DNA of 64,000 bases, taken from positions 1-64,000 of the forward strand of contig NZ_PIOB01000005.1 in NCBI RefSeq assembly GCF_002909255.1. Direction: 5' to 3'. Below the pieces are notes generated by a model that ran no database searches, had not been told where the DNA came from, and saw nothing but the letters and a program-made list of their open reading frames with translations. Shown here one piece after another: positions 24,161-33,197 of the stretch (its first letter is position 1; each line of letters starts with the position of its first letter). The DNA is from Arenibacter hampyeongensis (GTDB taxonomy: Bacteria > Bacteroidota > Bacteroidia > Flavobacteriales > Flavobacteriaceae). The position numbers and the translations under genes were made by a program.

Positions 24161-24188
24161 GTCCCATAAAACGGCCGATTTACGTGAC
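24161..24188 (+). repeat. Compact copy of the dispersed-element ends
   Basis: GTCCCATAAAACGGCC is directly followed by GATTTACGTGAC, so left and right ends of the dispersed element are joined with almost no core. It lies about 90 bp upstream of the resolvase gene. Confidence 0.45.
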
Positions 24189-24279
24189 ACTTTTCACAGA
24201 GCGGAAAATCTTGGACGGTATTGTCCCATTTCTGGACTTTTTTATTAGTTTCGTTAATTAACCTTTTACGGCACTAAAT

Positions 24280-24849
24280 ATGGTAATAGGATATGCAAGG
24301 GTTTCCACCTCGGAACAAAAATTGGAATCTCAAATAGATCTGTTGAAAAATAACGGATGCGAAATAATCTATTCGGATATAGCAAGTGGAACTCGGGACG
24401 ACAGAAAGGGCTTGAATGAAATGCTGAAGTATATGAGAAAAGGGGATACTATCTTGACCTATAAAAATGATAGGGTATTCCGTTCCCTAAAAAACATGGT
24501 ACAACTTATCGACAGGTTCAATGAATCTGGAGTACATTTTAAAAGTCTTAGCGAACCCGAATTCAATACTAATTCTGCAAACGGTAAATTTTTACTTCAA
24601 ATTTTTGCAGCTGTTGCCGAATTCGAACGTAATCTTATAAGTGAGAGAACAAAAGTTGGCTTGAACAATGCCCGTCAACGTAATAAACTTTTGGGTAGGC
24701 CTACTGGATCAAAACGGGAAACTATCGAAAAATACCATTATGCCAAGCATCTTTACGACCATATGGATGTAGCGATTGGTATTGCATGTATCAAGGCTAA
24801 AATTAGTAAAAGTTCATTTTATAGGGTGGAAAGGCAACTTTCTAAATGA
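24280..24849 (+). CDS. Serine recombinase (resolvase/invertase family)
   Basis: A 189-residue small serine recombinase. The N-terminal catalytic domain begins MVIGYARVSTSEQKLESQ with the nucleophile Ser9 and the arginines of Y-A-R and of D-R-V-F-R-S (about 68-73). The FAAVAEFERNLISERTKVGL helix (about 108-127) is the E-helix dimer interface. A helix-turn-helix follows (VAIGIACIKAKISKSSFYRVERQL, about 163-188). Length is normal and no damage is visible, so it is probably active. It could resolve cointegrates or invert a nearby segment. The compact repeat upstream suggests a link with the dispersed elements, but this is not established. Confidence 0.93.
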   Translation: MVIGYARVSTSEQKLESQIDLLKNNGCEIIYSDIASGTRDDRKGLNEMLKYMRKGDTILTYKNDRVFRSLKNMVQLIDRFNESGVHFKSLSEPEFNTNSANGKFLLQIFAAVAEFERNLISERTKVGLNNARQRNKLLGRPTGSKRETIEKYHYAKHLYDHMDVAIGIACIKAKISKSSFYRVERQLSK

Positions 24850-25186
24850 AAGATCAATAAGCCATGTTCCCTGGATTTTTAAATCGGTCCACAGCTAAAA
24901 AAAAGTATAATGGTCAAAATGGTTGTCAAATTTTTGGATTTCGTAATGTAGGCGGCACCCCCACCTTATTTCCGAATTGCCTAAAATTCCAATAAAATCA
25001 CTGTAACTGATAGGTGATTAAATGGTCGCTTGGGCTCGAACTAGGGACAACTTGATTATGAGTCACTTTTTTCTAATAAAAATTATTCATATTAAATCAT
25101 CCAGAAATAGTTCCAGTTAAATTGTTGTACCTATGTTGTACCTGGGAAATAAAAAAGGCCTCAACATTTTTGTCAAGGCCTTTAAG
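24850..25186. other. Intergenic stretch between resolvase and tRNA
   Basis: No gene is visible. The right end holds the tRNA terminator (25153-25184); no direct repeat of the tRNA end is visible that would suggest an attachment site. Confidence 0.5.
25153..25184 (-). terminator. Terminator of the tRNA-Leu gene
   Basis: AAAGGCCT and AGGCCTTT form a stem with a 14-nt loop; the minus strand runs on into a T-rich stretch (TTTTTTATTT). It lies 3 bp after the tRNA end. Confidence 0.7.
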
Positions 25187-25266
25187 TACTCGAGGTGGGA
25201 ATCGAACCCACACTCCGAAGAACTGGATTTTGAATCCAGCGCGTCTACCAATTCCGCCACTCGAGC
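25187..25266 (-). tRNA. tRNA-Leu (anticodon CAA)
   Basis: The minus strand gives the leucine pattern: acceptor GCTCGAG paired with CTCGAGT (G-T as the first pair), TGGCGGAATTGGTAGACGCG D-arm, the anticodon stem CTGGA around TTCAAAA (anticodon CAA), a variable arm around TTCTTCGGAG, and the T-arm GTGGGTTCGATTCCCAC. No CCA is encoded; the discriminator base is A. It sits at the border between the accessory left part and the core genes. Confidence 0.95.
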
Positions 25267-25358
25267 ATTTTTGATTGCGACTGCAAAATTAAAGAATATT
25301 TTCTTTAATTCAGCAAAAAAATAACAACATTTATACTATAGCAACCCAAATTAATTTC

Positions 25359-25366
25359 TAAATTTG
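25359..25366 (+). promoter_or_regulatory. -7 promoter box of prs
   Basis: TAAATTTG is an exact match to the Bacteroidetes -7 consensus TAnnTTTG and lies 51 bp before the prs start codon. Confidence 0.5.
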
Positions 25367-25417
25367 CACCTCCTTATAAAAAGGAGTTCCAATAAACTAA
25401 TAAACAATACGTTAACA

Positions 25418-26359
25418 ATGCCATATCAAGTACCGGAGCCTAAAATTTTTACCTGTACCCAAAGTACAAAGCTATCTGAAAAAATAGCGGAATCTTTTGG
25501 ATCCAGCTTGGGCAATGTTATTTTTTCTAGATATAGTGACGGAGAGTTTCAGCCTTCCTTCGAAGAATCTATTCGCGGAATGCGCGTATTTATTATTGGT
25601 TCTACCAATCCCAGTTCGGAGAACTTGATGGAAATGTTGTTGATGTTGGATGCCGCCAAAAGGGCATCTGCAAGGCACATAACCGCGGTAATGCCTTATT
25701 TCGGTTGGGCCAGACAGGACAGAAAGGACAAACCAAGGGTTCCAATTGCAGCTAAATTAGTGGCCAAAATGTTGGAAGCAGCAGGAGCTACTCGAATTAT
25801 TACCATGGATCTGCATGCCGATCAAATACAAGGTTTTTTTGAAAAGCCGGTGGACCATTTGTTCGCTTCCACTTTGTTTTTACCCTATTTGAATAGTCTT
25901 AATCTAGGTAATCTGACTATAGCCTCACCGGATATGGGTGGCTCCAAAAGAGCATATGCCTATTCGAAGGCGCTTAGTTGTGATGTGGTTATATGTTACA
26001 AACAAAGGGCGCAAGCCAATGTAATTTCACACATGGAACTTATAGGCGACGTACAAGGGAAAAACGTGGTTTTGGTAGATGATATGGTAGATACTGCCGG
26101 GACTTTGACGAAAGCAGCTGATTTAATGATGGAGCGGGGAGCCTTAAGCGTTAGGGCAATTACTACCCACGCACTTCTTTCAGGGGATGCCTATGAGAAA
26201 ATTGAAAAGTCCAAATTATTGGAGCTAATTGTAACGGATTCCATCCCACTTAAAAAGGAAAGTAAAAAAATTAAGGTAATAAGCTGTGCAGAGTTGTTTG
26301 CCGATGTTATGCACAGAGTACATCACAATACTTCCATTAGTTCCAAGTTTCTGATGTAA
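25418..26359 (+). CDS. prs: Ribose-phosphate pyrophosphokinase
   Basis: A 313-residue enzyme making PRPP from ribose-5-phosphate and ATP, needed for nucleotides, His and Trp. The start at 25418 (MPYQVPEPKIF) gives the normal length; an upstream ATG at 25364 lies almost on the -7 box and is therefore unlikely. Visible motifs: FSRYSDGEFQPSFEESIRG (N-terminal subdomain), the flexible loop GWARQDRKDKPRVPIAAK, the cation-binding DLHADQIQGFF, and the PRPP-binding loop VVLVDDMVDTAGTLTKA. It is followed by rplY and pth on the same strand, the common flavobacterial order. Confidence 0.97.
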   Translation: MPYQVPEPKIFTCTQSTKLSEKIAESFGSSLGNVIFSRYSDGEFQPSFEESIRGMRVFIIGSTNPSSENLMEMLLMLDAAKRASARHITAVMPYFGWARQDRKDKPRVPIAAKLVAKMLEAAGATRIITMDLHADQIQGFFEKPVDHLFASTLFLPYLNSLNLGNLTIASPDMGGSKRAYAYSKALSCDVVICYKQRAQANVISHMELIGDVQGKNVVLVDDMVDTAGTLTKAADLMMERGALSVRAITTHALLSGDAYEKIEKSKLLELIVTDSIPLKKESKKIKVISCAELFADVMHRVHHNTSISSKFLM

Positions 26360-26404
26360 GTAACAAGAATAAGAGAGTAAATTAATTAATATTTAATACA
26401 TACA

Positions 26405-27037
26405 ATGAAGTCAATTACAATTAAAGGATCAGAAAGAGAAAGCGTAGGCAAAAAAGCAACAAAGGCCTTACGTAATGCTGGAAAGGTTCCTTGCGTTATT
26501 TACGGAGGGGAAAAACCATTACACTTTTCAGCTGAGGAACTATCGTTCAAAGATTTAGTGTACACTCCAAACGCACATACTGTTGTGGTTGAATTGGAAG
26601 GCAGTAAAAAGTACAATGCGGTAATGCAGGATATACAATTTCACCCTGTAACCGATAGCATTTTACATGTAGACTTTTATCAGTTGTTCAAGGATAAGGA
26701 AGTTACTATGGACATTCCTGTAAGGTTGTTGGGTAATTCTCCTGGGGTGAGAAATGGTGGTAGATTATTGTTCAGAAAAAGAAAGCTTGCAATCAAGGCT
26801 TTGCCTGATAATTTGCCTGATTTCTTTGATATTGATATCTCTAAATTAAAAATTGGTGGAAATATTGCCGTTTCTACCTTGTTAAAAGATGAGTTTACTA
26901 TCCTTCACCCAGAAAACACTGTTGTTGTTCAGGTTAAAGCTGCACGTAATGCGGTCTTGACAGAAGAGGAGGATGAAGAAACTGAAGAAGGAGCTGAAGC
27001 TACTGCAGAAGCACCAGCTGAAGGTGGTAACGAATAG
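26405..27037 (+). CDS. rplY: 50S ribosomal protein L25 (CTC form)
   Basis: A 210-residue L25 of the long CTC type, which binds 5S rRNA. Residues 1-90 form the L25 beta-barrel ([61 protein letters not shown]). A C-terminal TL5-type domain follows to about 185, and then an acidic tail rich in Glu and Ala (from about 187), usual in Bacteroidetes. It lies 45 bp after prs and before pth, with its own terminator at 27059-27088. The identification is secure. Confidence 0.97.
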   Translation: MKSITIKGSERESVGKKATKALRNAGKVPCVIYGGEKPLHFSAEELSFKDLVYTPNAHTVVVELEGSKKYNAVMQDIQFHPVTDSILHVDFYQLFKDKEVTMDIPVRLLGNSPGVRNGGRLLFRKRKLAIKALPDNLPDFFDIDISKLKIGGNIAVSTLLKDEFTILHPENTVVVQVKAARNAVLTEEEDEETEEGAEATAEAPAEGGNE

Positions 27038-27058
27038 ATTTTATCTAAAATAATTGTA

Positions 27059-27088
27059 AAAAGCATCCCGTAACTGCGGGATGCTTTT
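27059..27088 (+). terminator. Terminator of rplY
   Basis: AAAAGCATCCCG pairs with CGGGATGCTTTT across a 6-nt loop, followed by a T-rich stretch. It starts 22 bp after the rplY stop. Confidence 0.75.
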
Positions 27089-27117
27089 GTATTTTTATGA
27101 ATTCCTAAAAGAGAACA

Positions 27118-27747
27118 ATGTTCCACATTTTTAAGTCATTTTTTAAAGGGAACGGGTCATTGTTGGACGAATTGGACAGTATGAAGAAATTTTTAATTGT
27201 AGGTCTTGGAAATATTGGGGAAGAATACTCCGAAACCCGCCATAACATTGGTTTTAAAATTTTGGATTCCCTTTCGCGGGAAGAAGATTTTAACTTTGAA
27301 ACTGCCAAGTTGGGGGATGTAGGTACATTCAAGGTCAAGGGTAGGAGTATATTGTGCCTAAAGCCGTCTACCTATATGAACAGAAGTGGGAAGGCTGTAA
27401 AATATTGGATGGAAAAGGAAAATATTCCCATTGAAAATTTGTTGATCGTTACAGATGATATTAATCTTTCTTTTGGAACAATCCGGTTAAAGACAAAAGG
27501 AAGTGATGGCGGCCATAATGGATTAAAGGATATTCAGGAGCACTTACTTACCACCAATTACAACAGACTGCGTTTTGGTGTTGGTTCGGATTTTGGAAAA
27601 GGTAAACAAATAGATTACGTCCTAGGGGAATGGAGCCAAGAGGAAAGGGATGCATTGGTAAAGCGCTTTGAGCGCATCAGAGAACTAGTCCGTTCTTTCG
27701 TATTGTCCGGGGTAAACAGAACAATGAACGAATTTAACGGCAGCTAA
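27118..27747 (+). CDS. pth: Peptidyl-tRNA hydrolase
   Basis: A 209-residue enzyme that releases tRNA from peptidyl-tRNA that has dropped off the ribosome. Core motifs: FLIVGLGNIGEEYSETRHNIGF with the catalytic His, LKPSTYMNRSGKAV, VTDDINLSFGTIRL, GSDGGHNGLKDI and RLRFGVG. The first 21 residues (MFHIFKSFFKGNGSLLDELDS) precede the usual Pth start; such an extension occurs in flavobacterial Pth proteins, but an internal ATG at 27181 giving 188 residues is equally possible. It follows rplY beyond a terminator, so it probably has its own promoter. Confidence 0.96.
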   Translation: MFHIFKSFFKGNGSLLDELDSMKKFLIVGLGNIGEEYSETRHNIGFKILDSLSREEDFNFETAKLGDVGTFKVKGRSILCLKPSTYMNRSGKAVKYWMEKENIPIENLLIVTDDINLSFGTIRLKTKGSDGGHNGLKDIQEHLLTTNYNRLRFGVGSDFGKGKQIDYVLGEWSQEERDALVKRFERIRELVRSFVLSGVNRTMNEFNGS

Positions 27748-27756
27748 TATGCCATC

Positions 27757-28440
27757 CTAGCGTACTTTGAATTCGGAAACGCTGTTCGTAGCTGTATTTC
27801 CTTCCCTGTCCATGGTCACTATTCTCCAATAATAAACCGTATTTGCCAATACACTTACCTTAAAATCCGATTTTCCTGAGGTAAGGGTAGTAATCAATGT
27901 GGTTGGTGGGTTTTCTGTTGAAAAATATACCTCATATCCCTCTAGGTCATTATCCACATCCGCACCTTCCCAATCCAAAAGAACTTCGTTGTTAAGATCC
28001 TTTGATATGTTGGTCCCTGTTTTGGGTGCTATAACTTCTGCAGGAAAAGGGGCGTGGGTGGTTTCTACACCGGCGTTATAAAATCGCCAGGTTTCACTTC
28101 TTGCCGTTTCCGATACTTTGGTATTTTTGGAAATTACCAACCAAGAATACGGGGCTCCCTTTACAATTGGTAATTTTGCCGAGCTACTTTTCACTACAAT
28201 GGTTTGGGTGGTATTGCTGTTCAAATTGGTAGCCCTTAATTCATAGGATTCTGTGTGGTCCGAAGTTTGCCACCTAAACTCCACCAATGACGTATTGGTT
28301 CCAGTTACATCTTGTCCCGTTGTGCATTCGGAGTTTTTTTGAGGAAAGACCAAAAGAGCCGACAATGGTGGTTTTGGAGAATCTTTTCCTCCGCATCCCA
28401 CTAAGGCCAAAATACATAAAAATATGGCTATTGGTTTCAT
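27757..28440 (-). CDS. Lipoprotein with two fibronectin type III-like domains
   Basis: A 227-residue lipoprotein (lipobox with Cys16, LALVGC). The mature part has two FnIII-like units: about 30-120 (VEFRWQTSDHTESYELRAT, GAPYSWLVISKN) and about 130-227 (LLDWEGADVDNDLEGYEVYFST, NTVYYWRIVTMDREGN). These are adhesion or spacer folds with no catalytic motif. The gene follows the large metzincin protease with a 4-bp gap, so both are co-transcribed. A role in surface attachment or as protease partner is only inferred from this position. Confidence 0.8.
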   Translation of the reverse strand: MKPIAIFLCILALVGCGGKDSPKPPLSALLVFPQKNSECTTGQDVTGTNTSLVEFRWQTSDHTESYELRATNLNSNTTQTIVVKSSSAKLPIVKGAPYSWLVISKNTKVSETARSETWRFYNAGVETTHAPFPAEVIAPKTGTNISKDLNNEVLLDWEGADVDNDLEGYEVYFSTENPPTTLITTLTSGKSDFKVSVLANTVYYWRIVTMDREGNTATNSVSEFKVR

Positions 28441-28444
28441 CCGC

Positions 28445-31400
28445 TTATTTCTTTACAACCTTAAAAGTACTATTTATCCCCTCTCCCTTTACTTTAAGGA
28501 TATAAATACCTGATGGCAATCCCAAGAAATCAATCCTAATTTCATTGCTAGAGAGGGTATAATCCTTATTTCTGATCAACTGACCATTATAACTAAAAAT
28601 TTTGGTATTTACGCTATCCGGGCCATTATTGAACATCAGTGTAACTTCCTCCTCAAATGGGTTGGGGAATACCAAAGGCTCGTCAATGAGCACCAATTGT
28701 TCTTCAAATACGCCTTGGCAAGCTAGATTGGTAGTTACTTTAACTTGGTTAATTCCCTTTTTTAGGTCCAATATAATACTTGAAGATTTGGTTTGAGTTA
28801 CAATTCCATTTAATTCAACATTGTACAAATTGCCTCCTTCCATATTCAATAGGGTTTGATTTCCGTCTGCAATAAGTTTGGAGGTCACGCTCAAAGGAGG
28901 GGGTTGGGTAACGATTACCTGAAAACAATAAGATTCGTATACTTTGTCATCCTCCGTACCTATAATGCATATTTCATAAGTTCCGGCCGCAAGGCCTTGC
29001 TCAAAATAGAAATTGGTAAAATTACTGCTCTTGTTAACTCCTGTACCAGTGAGTGTAACTTCGTAATCCATATTTATACTGGCTACGACGCGAACAGAGC
29101 CATTATTTTGGTTGCTACAGGATTCACTATTGATCTCCACTTCAAAATTGTCCACTGGGAATAAATAAACGGGACAACCGCTTAAGTCCACCAAAGCCCC
29201 CAATGGGGTGTTGAGGCATAGGTCATCGCCATCATCAAAAACGCCATCTTTATCCTCATCCACCCTAAAGGTACCTTCTACACAGATATCCAAGGAAAAG
29301 GCATTTATTGTTCCCCCATCCGATGCCGCTATGTCTTTTACTTCCAATATCCAATCCCCGTAGGTAGATTCCCCGTTGAACGCTCCCAGGGATCCAAGGG
29401 GTCTAACAATACCTTGAATTGCCGGGTTTGTTCCACAAATAAAGCTATTTCCCGTATCGTCAAAGGTTGCCATTATATCCTGATTTCCTCCACAGGAATT
29501 GGAAACGAGGATTACTCGGGTACCTGCGGGCGAAATCAGGCTTATTTCCAAATCCGCAAGAAACGTATGGGTTAGGTCCAAGTTAACATTTACGTCTGCA
29601 ATAGGCAGGTCGTTCAAGAGTGTAATAACAGAAGTAACTGTAGGTGCGCCGGTTGTCGATATGGTCAGTGGCAAATCCTTTGCTGCTTCCGAAGCACAAT
29701 TAAGTTCTAAGGTAGTAAAGCTAAATGCGGGACCAAAGGTCCCCTCTCCACAACTATTTTTAGGTTTAACGCGCCAATAGTAAGTGGTTTCCTCCACCAA
29801 ATTGGTGGTTATATAAGAGTTGAAAATGACACTTGCCGTCTCAATGATATTGGCAAAGGCGGCGTCATCGGCAATCTCAACCTCAAAGGAAGTAAAGGAA
29901 GTATTGGATTCCCATTCCAATAAGGAAGCAATACGCGCACTAGTAGATCCGTTAGTGGGCAACTGTAACACAACATCTGAAAATGTGTTTTCCAATATTT
30001 TTACATCAATAACAACCTCCTTGGTGTTCGTTGCCGAGGTAGCCACTATGGTTATGGGGTAATTTCCAGGAGTTACCAGATCGGTATTGGAAAAGGTAAT
30101 GTCCACTAGCGTGTCGTTCACTACCGCGGATATTGGCGAAAAATCTATGGACAATCCTGGCGGCATTCCAGTAGCAGAAAATGTTGCCTCTTCAGAAAAA
30201 TCATTAAATGTTTGATAGGTAAATGGCGCGATCAAATCGTTGCCTTGACAGACCTCGTGTTCCAATTGGGCAAAATTCAATACAATGTCTGATGCGGTAA
30301 TAGTAAAATTGGAGGAATTTAGCGCTAAAAAAATATTATCGTGTGCACTTACCATTATTCGGCCAGAAGGTGTGGCAAATCCTGGAATTAATATATCCTG
30401 TTGTCCATCATTTGGTACACTATCGGCCAATTTTATGGGAAAGGAGGCGCCTCCATTGGCAGAAAAGAAGATGTCTACCTTTTGCGCATTCACTGGGCCT
30501 TGATCGGTATTGGCTACATCCCAAACAACCTCTTGTCTGGTGCCTGCTGTATAAATTTCATTGGTAGATTGGGAGGTTACAACAAATGGCCCTGCATTGT
30601 TTATTACAGTTACTTTAACAAGGTCCGAAGCTACTTGTCCTCCTCCTAAGGAATTGTCCCTTACCGTAAGTGCAAAATCCAGTTCCCTTTCTACATTGGA
30701 AACCGTTTCCCATGTGGTATTTACATTGGGATTGGTCTGGGTAAGATTGCCCGTTACTATACTGCTTAGTCTTGGAAAATATCTGGAGGGTTTTACCGTG
30801 GGTTTTAGGGATCTAAAGTTGGCACCACTAAGATTGGTTGGCCCAAAGGTATTGTGGGTAACTATTCCATCATTGATCTGCTCCCAATTGTAGGTAAGTA
30901 TATCGTCCATATCCAGATCCGAGGCATTCCCCGTTAACATAAAGGCGGTAGATTTTGGAATAGTAAAGTTTCCGGAAGAAACTATAGTGGGAGGGGAGTT
31001 TAAAATTGGAATTTCTTGTCCGCAACTGGTAGTTTTAATGTATTCCAAGATTTGAAAAATACTGTAATAATGAAAATAGTCGTCTCCGTTCAGGGCAACA
31101 TTATTGCTGCCGGAGATTCCGGCATAGCCCATTATCGTTGTTCCGCTTCCAGGTTCTGCCTGTACCAAGGTACCTTCGGATTCAAAGGACCATGTGTGGT
31201 TTGCTCCAAATTGATGTCCCATTTCGTGGGCTACAAAATCCAAATCAAAAATATCCCCTTGTGGAATTAATGCCGAAGAATAGGCACTACCTTTACGGGA
31301 ATCTATGCATACCGAGGCTATAAAGCCGGCATTTCCACCATTTTCATCTTTTTGAAACAAATGGCCTACATCGTAGTTCTCAGGACCTATAACCGTTGTT

Positions 31401-32221
31401 AAGGTGTTCTGTACTTCTGAATTGAGATTTGACCCATAGGGGTCTGTCTCCTTATCGGTGTAAATTACCTGATCTGTATTGGCAACAATTTCCAAACTGA
31501 TTCCCAAATCGGTTTCAAAAATTTCATTTATCCTCGTAACGGTCGCATTTATGGCAGCCAGGGCATTTGGTACCGTACCTCCGTGAAACTCCGTGTATTC
31601 CCCCGTGGCAGAAATGGCTACCCTGAATTTTCTTAGGACTTGGCCGTCTACCAATTTTAAGGCAGAGGGTCCTTTTTCTTTTTCAATTAGCGATTGGGTT
31701 TCACAAATGAAATTGGTATTCATCATATACGCATCCTTCCTGCTGTACACTAAATACTCGTCATCAGTATTTGATATCTTCTGCATGAAAGTGGCACTTT
31801 TGCTGTCCCCATAGACGATCATGCTCTGTATGCCATTCTGGGAAACACTAAACCGAACCCTATTATTGGCATTATTTAAACCCTTACCGATATAAGATTT
31901 TATTTGTGGGTATTTTTTGGAAAGCTCAGGTGAAAGTACGGAGGCTTCCTGAACAACAAAGGGGATTAATTCGCCGTCTTCATCGGGAAAACTAACTATT
32001 TTGGAAGCTTTATTAATATGGGTAGACATAAGTTCATTGACAAAAACATCTTTTTGCAATGAATATGTGGCGCCGTGTTTTACCTCCAACAATTCTATTT
32101 GTCTATGTGACCGATTACTTCTAGAATCGGTTTTTTGCCAATATTTGGTTTGCCCAAATCCGCAATAGCAAAGAAAAAATATGGATATTGAAAAAACAAG
32201 ACGTAATTTTACAACCATCAA
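28445..32221 (-). CDS. Secreted reprolysin-like metzincin protease, multidomain
   Basis: A 1258-residue secreted zinc protease. Order: signal peptide (about 1-23), propeptide, catalytic domain with the metzincin signature H332-E-M-G-H336-QFGAN-H342 and a Met-turn GTTIMGYAGI, several Ig/FnIII-like domains (about 410-800, including a WRVKPKNSCGEG FnIII end), a proprotein-convertase P-like domain (about 840-970: LDLTHTFLADLEISLISPAGT, YGDWILEVKDIAASDGG), a cysteine-containing beta region, and a C-terminal tail resembling the type IX sorting domain (FPNPFEEEVTLMFNN, LPSGIYILKVKGEGINSTFKVVKK). The next start codon, MVVKLRLV, lies 3 bp downstream and may be the true one. It is followed 4 bp later by a FnIII lipoprotein gene. 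Confidence 0.92.
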   Translation of the reverse strand: MMVVKLRLVFSISIFFLCYCGFGQTKYWQKTDSRSNRSHRQIELLEVKHGATYSLQKDVFVNELMSTHINKASKIVSFPDEDGELIPFVVQEASVLSPELSKKYPQIKSYIGKGLNNANNRVRFSVSQNGIQSMIVYGDSKSATFMQKISNTDDEYLVYSRKDAYMMNTNFICETQSLIEKEKGPSALKLVDGQVLRKFRVAISATGEYTEFHGGTVPNALAAINATVTRINEIFETDLGISLEIVANTDQVIYTDKETDPYGSNLNSEVQNTLTTVIGPENYDVGHLFQKDENGGNAGFIASVCIDSRKGSAYSSALIPQGDIFDLDFVAHEMGHQFGANHTWSFESEGTLVQAEPGSGTTIMGYAGISGSNNVALNGDDYFHYYSIFQILEYIKTTSCGQEIPILNSPPTIVSSGNFTIPKSTAFMLTGNASDLDMDDILTYNWEQINDGIVTHNTFGPTNLSGANFRSLKPTVKPSRYFPRLSSIVTGNLTQTNPNVNTTWETVSNVERELDFALTVRDNSLGGGQVASDLVKVTVINNAGPFVVTSQSTNEIYTAGTRQEVVWDVANTDQGPVNAQKVDIFFSANGGASFPIKLADSVPNDGQQDILIPGFATPSGRIMVSAHDNIFLALNSSNFTITASDIVLNFAQLEHEVCQGNDLIAPFTYQTFNDFSEEATFSATGMPPGLSIDFSPISAVVNDTLVDITFSNTDLVTPGNYPITIVATSATNTKEVVIDVKILENTFSDVVLQLPTNGSTSARIASLLEWESNTSFTSFEVEIADDAAFANIIETASVIFNSYITTNLVEETTYYWRVKPKNSCGEGTFGPAFSFTTLELNCASEAAKDLPLTISTTGAPTVTSVITLLNDLPIADVNVNLDLTHTFLADLEISLISPAGTRVILVSNSCGGNQDIMATFDDTGNSFICGTNPAIQGIVRPLGSLGAFNGESTYGDWILEVKDIAASDGGTINAFSLDICVEGTFRVDEDKDGVFDDGDDLCLNTPLGALVDLSGCPVYLFPVDNFEVEINSESCSNQNNGSVRVVASINMDYEVTLTGTGVNKSSNFTNFYFEQGLAAGTYEICIIGTEDDKVYESYCFQVIVTQPPPLSVTSKLIADGNQTLLNMEGGNLYNVELNGIVTQTKSSSIILDLKKGINQVKVTTNLACQGVFEEQLVLIDEPLVFPNPFEEEVTLMFNNGPDSVNTKIFSYNGQLIRNKDYTLSSNEIRIDFLGLPSGIYILKVKGEGINSTFKVVKK

Positions 32222-32270
32222 GCGGGTTTTTGTACAAACTCAAAGATAAGTTTTTTTATTATTCCAATTT

Positions 32271-33197
32271 GTGATAACAGTTCAAAGCATCTCCAATTAC
32301 GACAAAGCGCACCCTACTGCCATTACTATCGGCACTTTTGATGGTGTGCATATCGGCCACCGTAAAATATTGGAACGTCTCATAAATAATGCCAAAGTAC
32401 TGGAACTAAAATCTACAGTGCTTACTTTTTTCCCCCATCCCAGAATGGTCCTTCAAAAGGATGTCTCTATTCGACTTTTAAATACTATAGATGAGAAGGT
32501 TAAAATTTTTGAGGACATAGGTATAGATTATTTAATTATACACCCATTTACCAAGCAGTTCTCCCGCTTATCGGCCACCCAATTTGTCAGGGATATTTTG
32601 GTCAATGATTTAAAGACCAAGAAAATCATTATAGGGTATGATCATAGATTTGGAAGAAATAGGAATGCCAATATAAATGATCTAATGGCCTTTGGAAATG
32701 CCCTGGATTTTGAAGTGGAAGAAATATCCGCCCAAGAAATCGACGACGTTTCTGTTAGTTCCACTAAGATTAGAAAAGCTTTGGAGGAGGGAGATTTGAA
32801 AACGGCCAATCAATATTTGGGATATAAGTATATGCTAACGGGCACTGTTGTGAAAGGAAAAGGCTTGGGGCGTAAATTGGATTTCCCAACGGCCAACTTA
32901 TCCATTCCGGAAGAGTACAAGCTAATACCAAAGAATGGGGTATATGTAGTGAGCAGTGTTATGGATAACAAAACCGTTTATGGAATGATGAACATCGGGT
33001 TTAATCCAACAGTGGATGGCAAAAAGCAAAGCATCGAAATTAATTTCTTCGATTTTGATCGGGATCTATATGGAAAAAAAATCCAGATAGATATTATAGA
33101 CCGGATTAGGGACGAACAAAAGTTTGCTTCGGTTGATGCACTAAAGATACAATTGAAAAAAGATCGGAAGACCTCCCTTTCCATAATCTCCACCTAA
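32271..33197 (+). CDS. ribF: Bifunctional riboflavin kinase / FAD synthetase
   Basis: A 308-residue enzyme that makes FMN and FAD from riboflavin. The translation starts at GTG (32271). N-terminal FAD-synthetase nucleotidyltransferase: AITIGTFDGVHIGHRKILERL with the GxFDGxHxGH motif, VRDILVNDLKTKKIIIGYDHRFGRNRNAN, and VSSTKIRKALEEGDLKTAN (the SSTxIR motif). C-terminal riboflavin kinase: GTVVKGKGLGRKLDFPTANL and YGMMNIGFNPTVDGKKQSIEINFFDF. It diverges from the metzincin gene and is followed by an HTTM gene with no intergenic gap. Confidence 0.97.
   Translation: MITVQSISNYDKAHPTAITIGTFDGVHIGHRKILERLINNAKVLELKSTVLTFFPHPRMVLQKDVSIRLLNTIDEKVKIFEDIGIDYLIIHPFTKQFSRLSATQFVRDILVNDLKTKKIIIGYDHRFGRNRNANINDLMAFGNALDFEVEEISAQEIDDVSVSSTKIRKALEEGDLKTANQYLGYKYMLTGTVVKGKGLGRKLDFPTANLSIPEEYKLIPKNGVYVVSSVMDNKTVYGMMNIGFNPTVDGKKQSIEINFFDFDRDLYGKKIQIDIIDRIRDEQKFASVDALKIQLKKDRKTSLSIIST

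Noticed and set aside
25133-25324. Plus-strand frame of 63 codons
   Set aside because: It runs through the antisense of the tRNA-Leu gene and its terminator.
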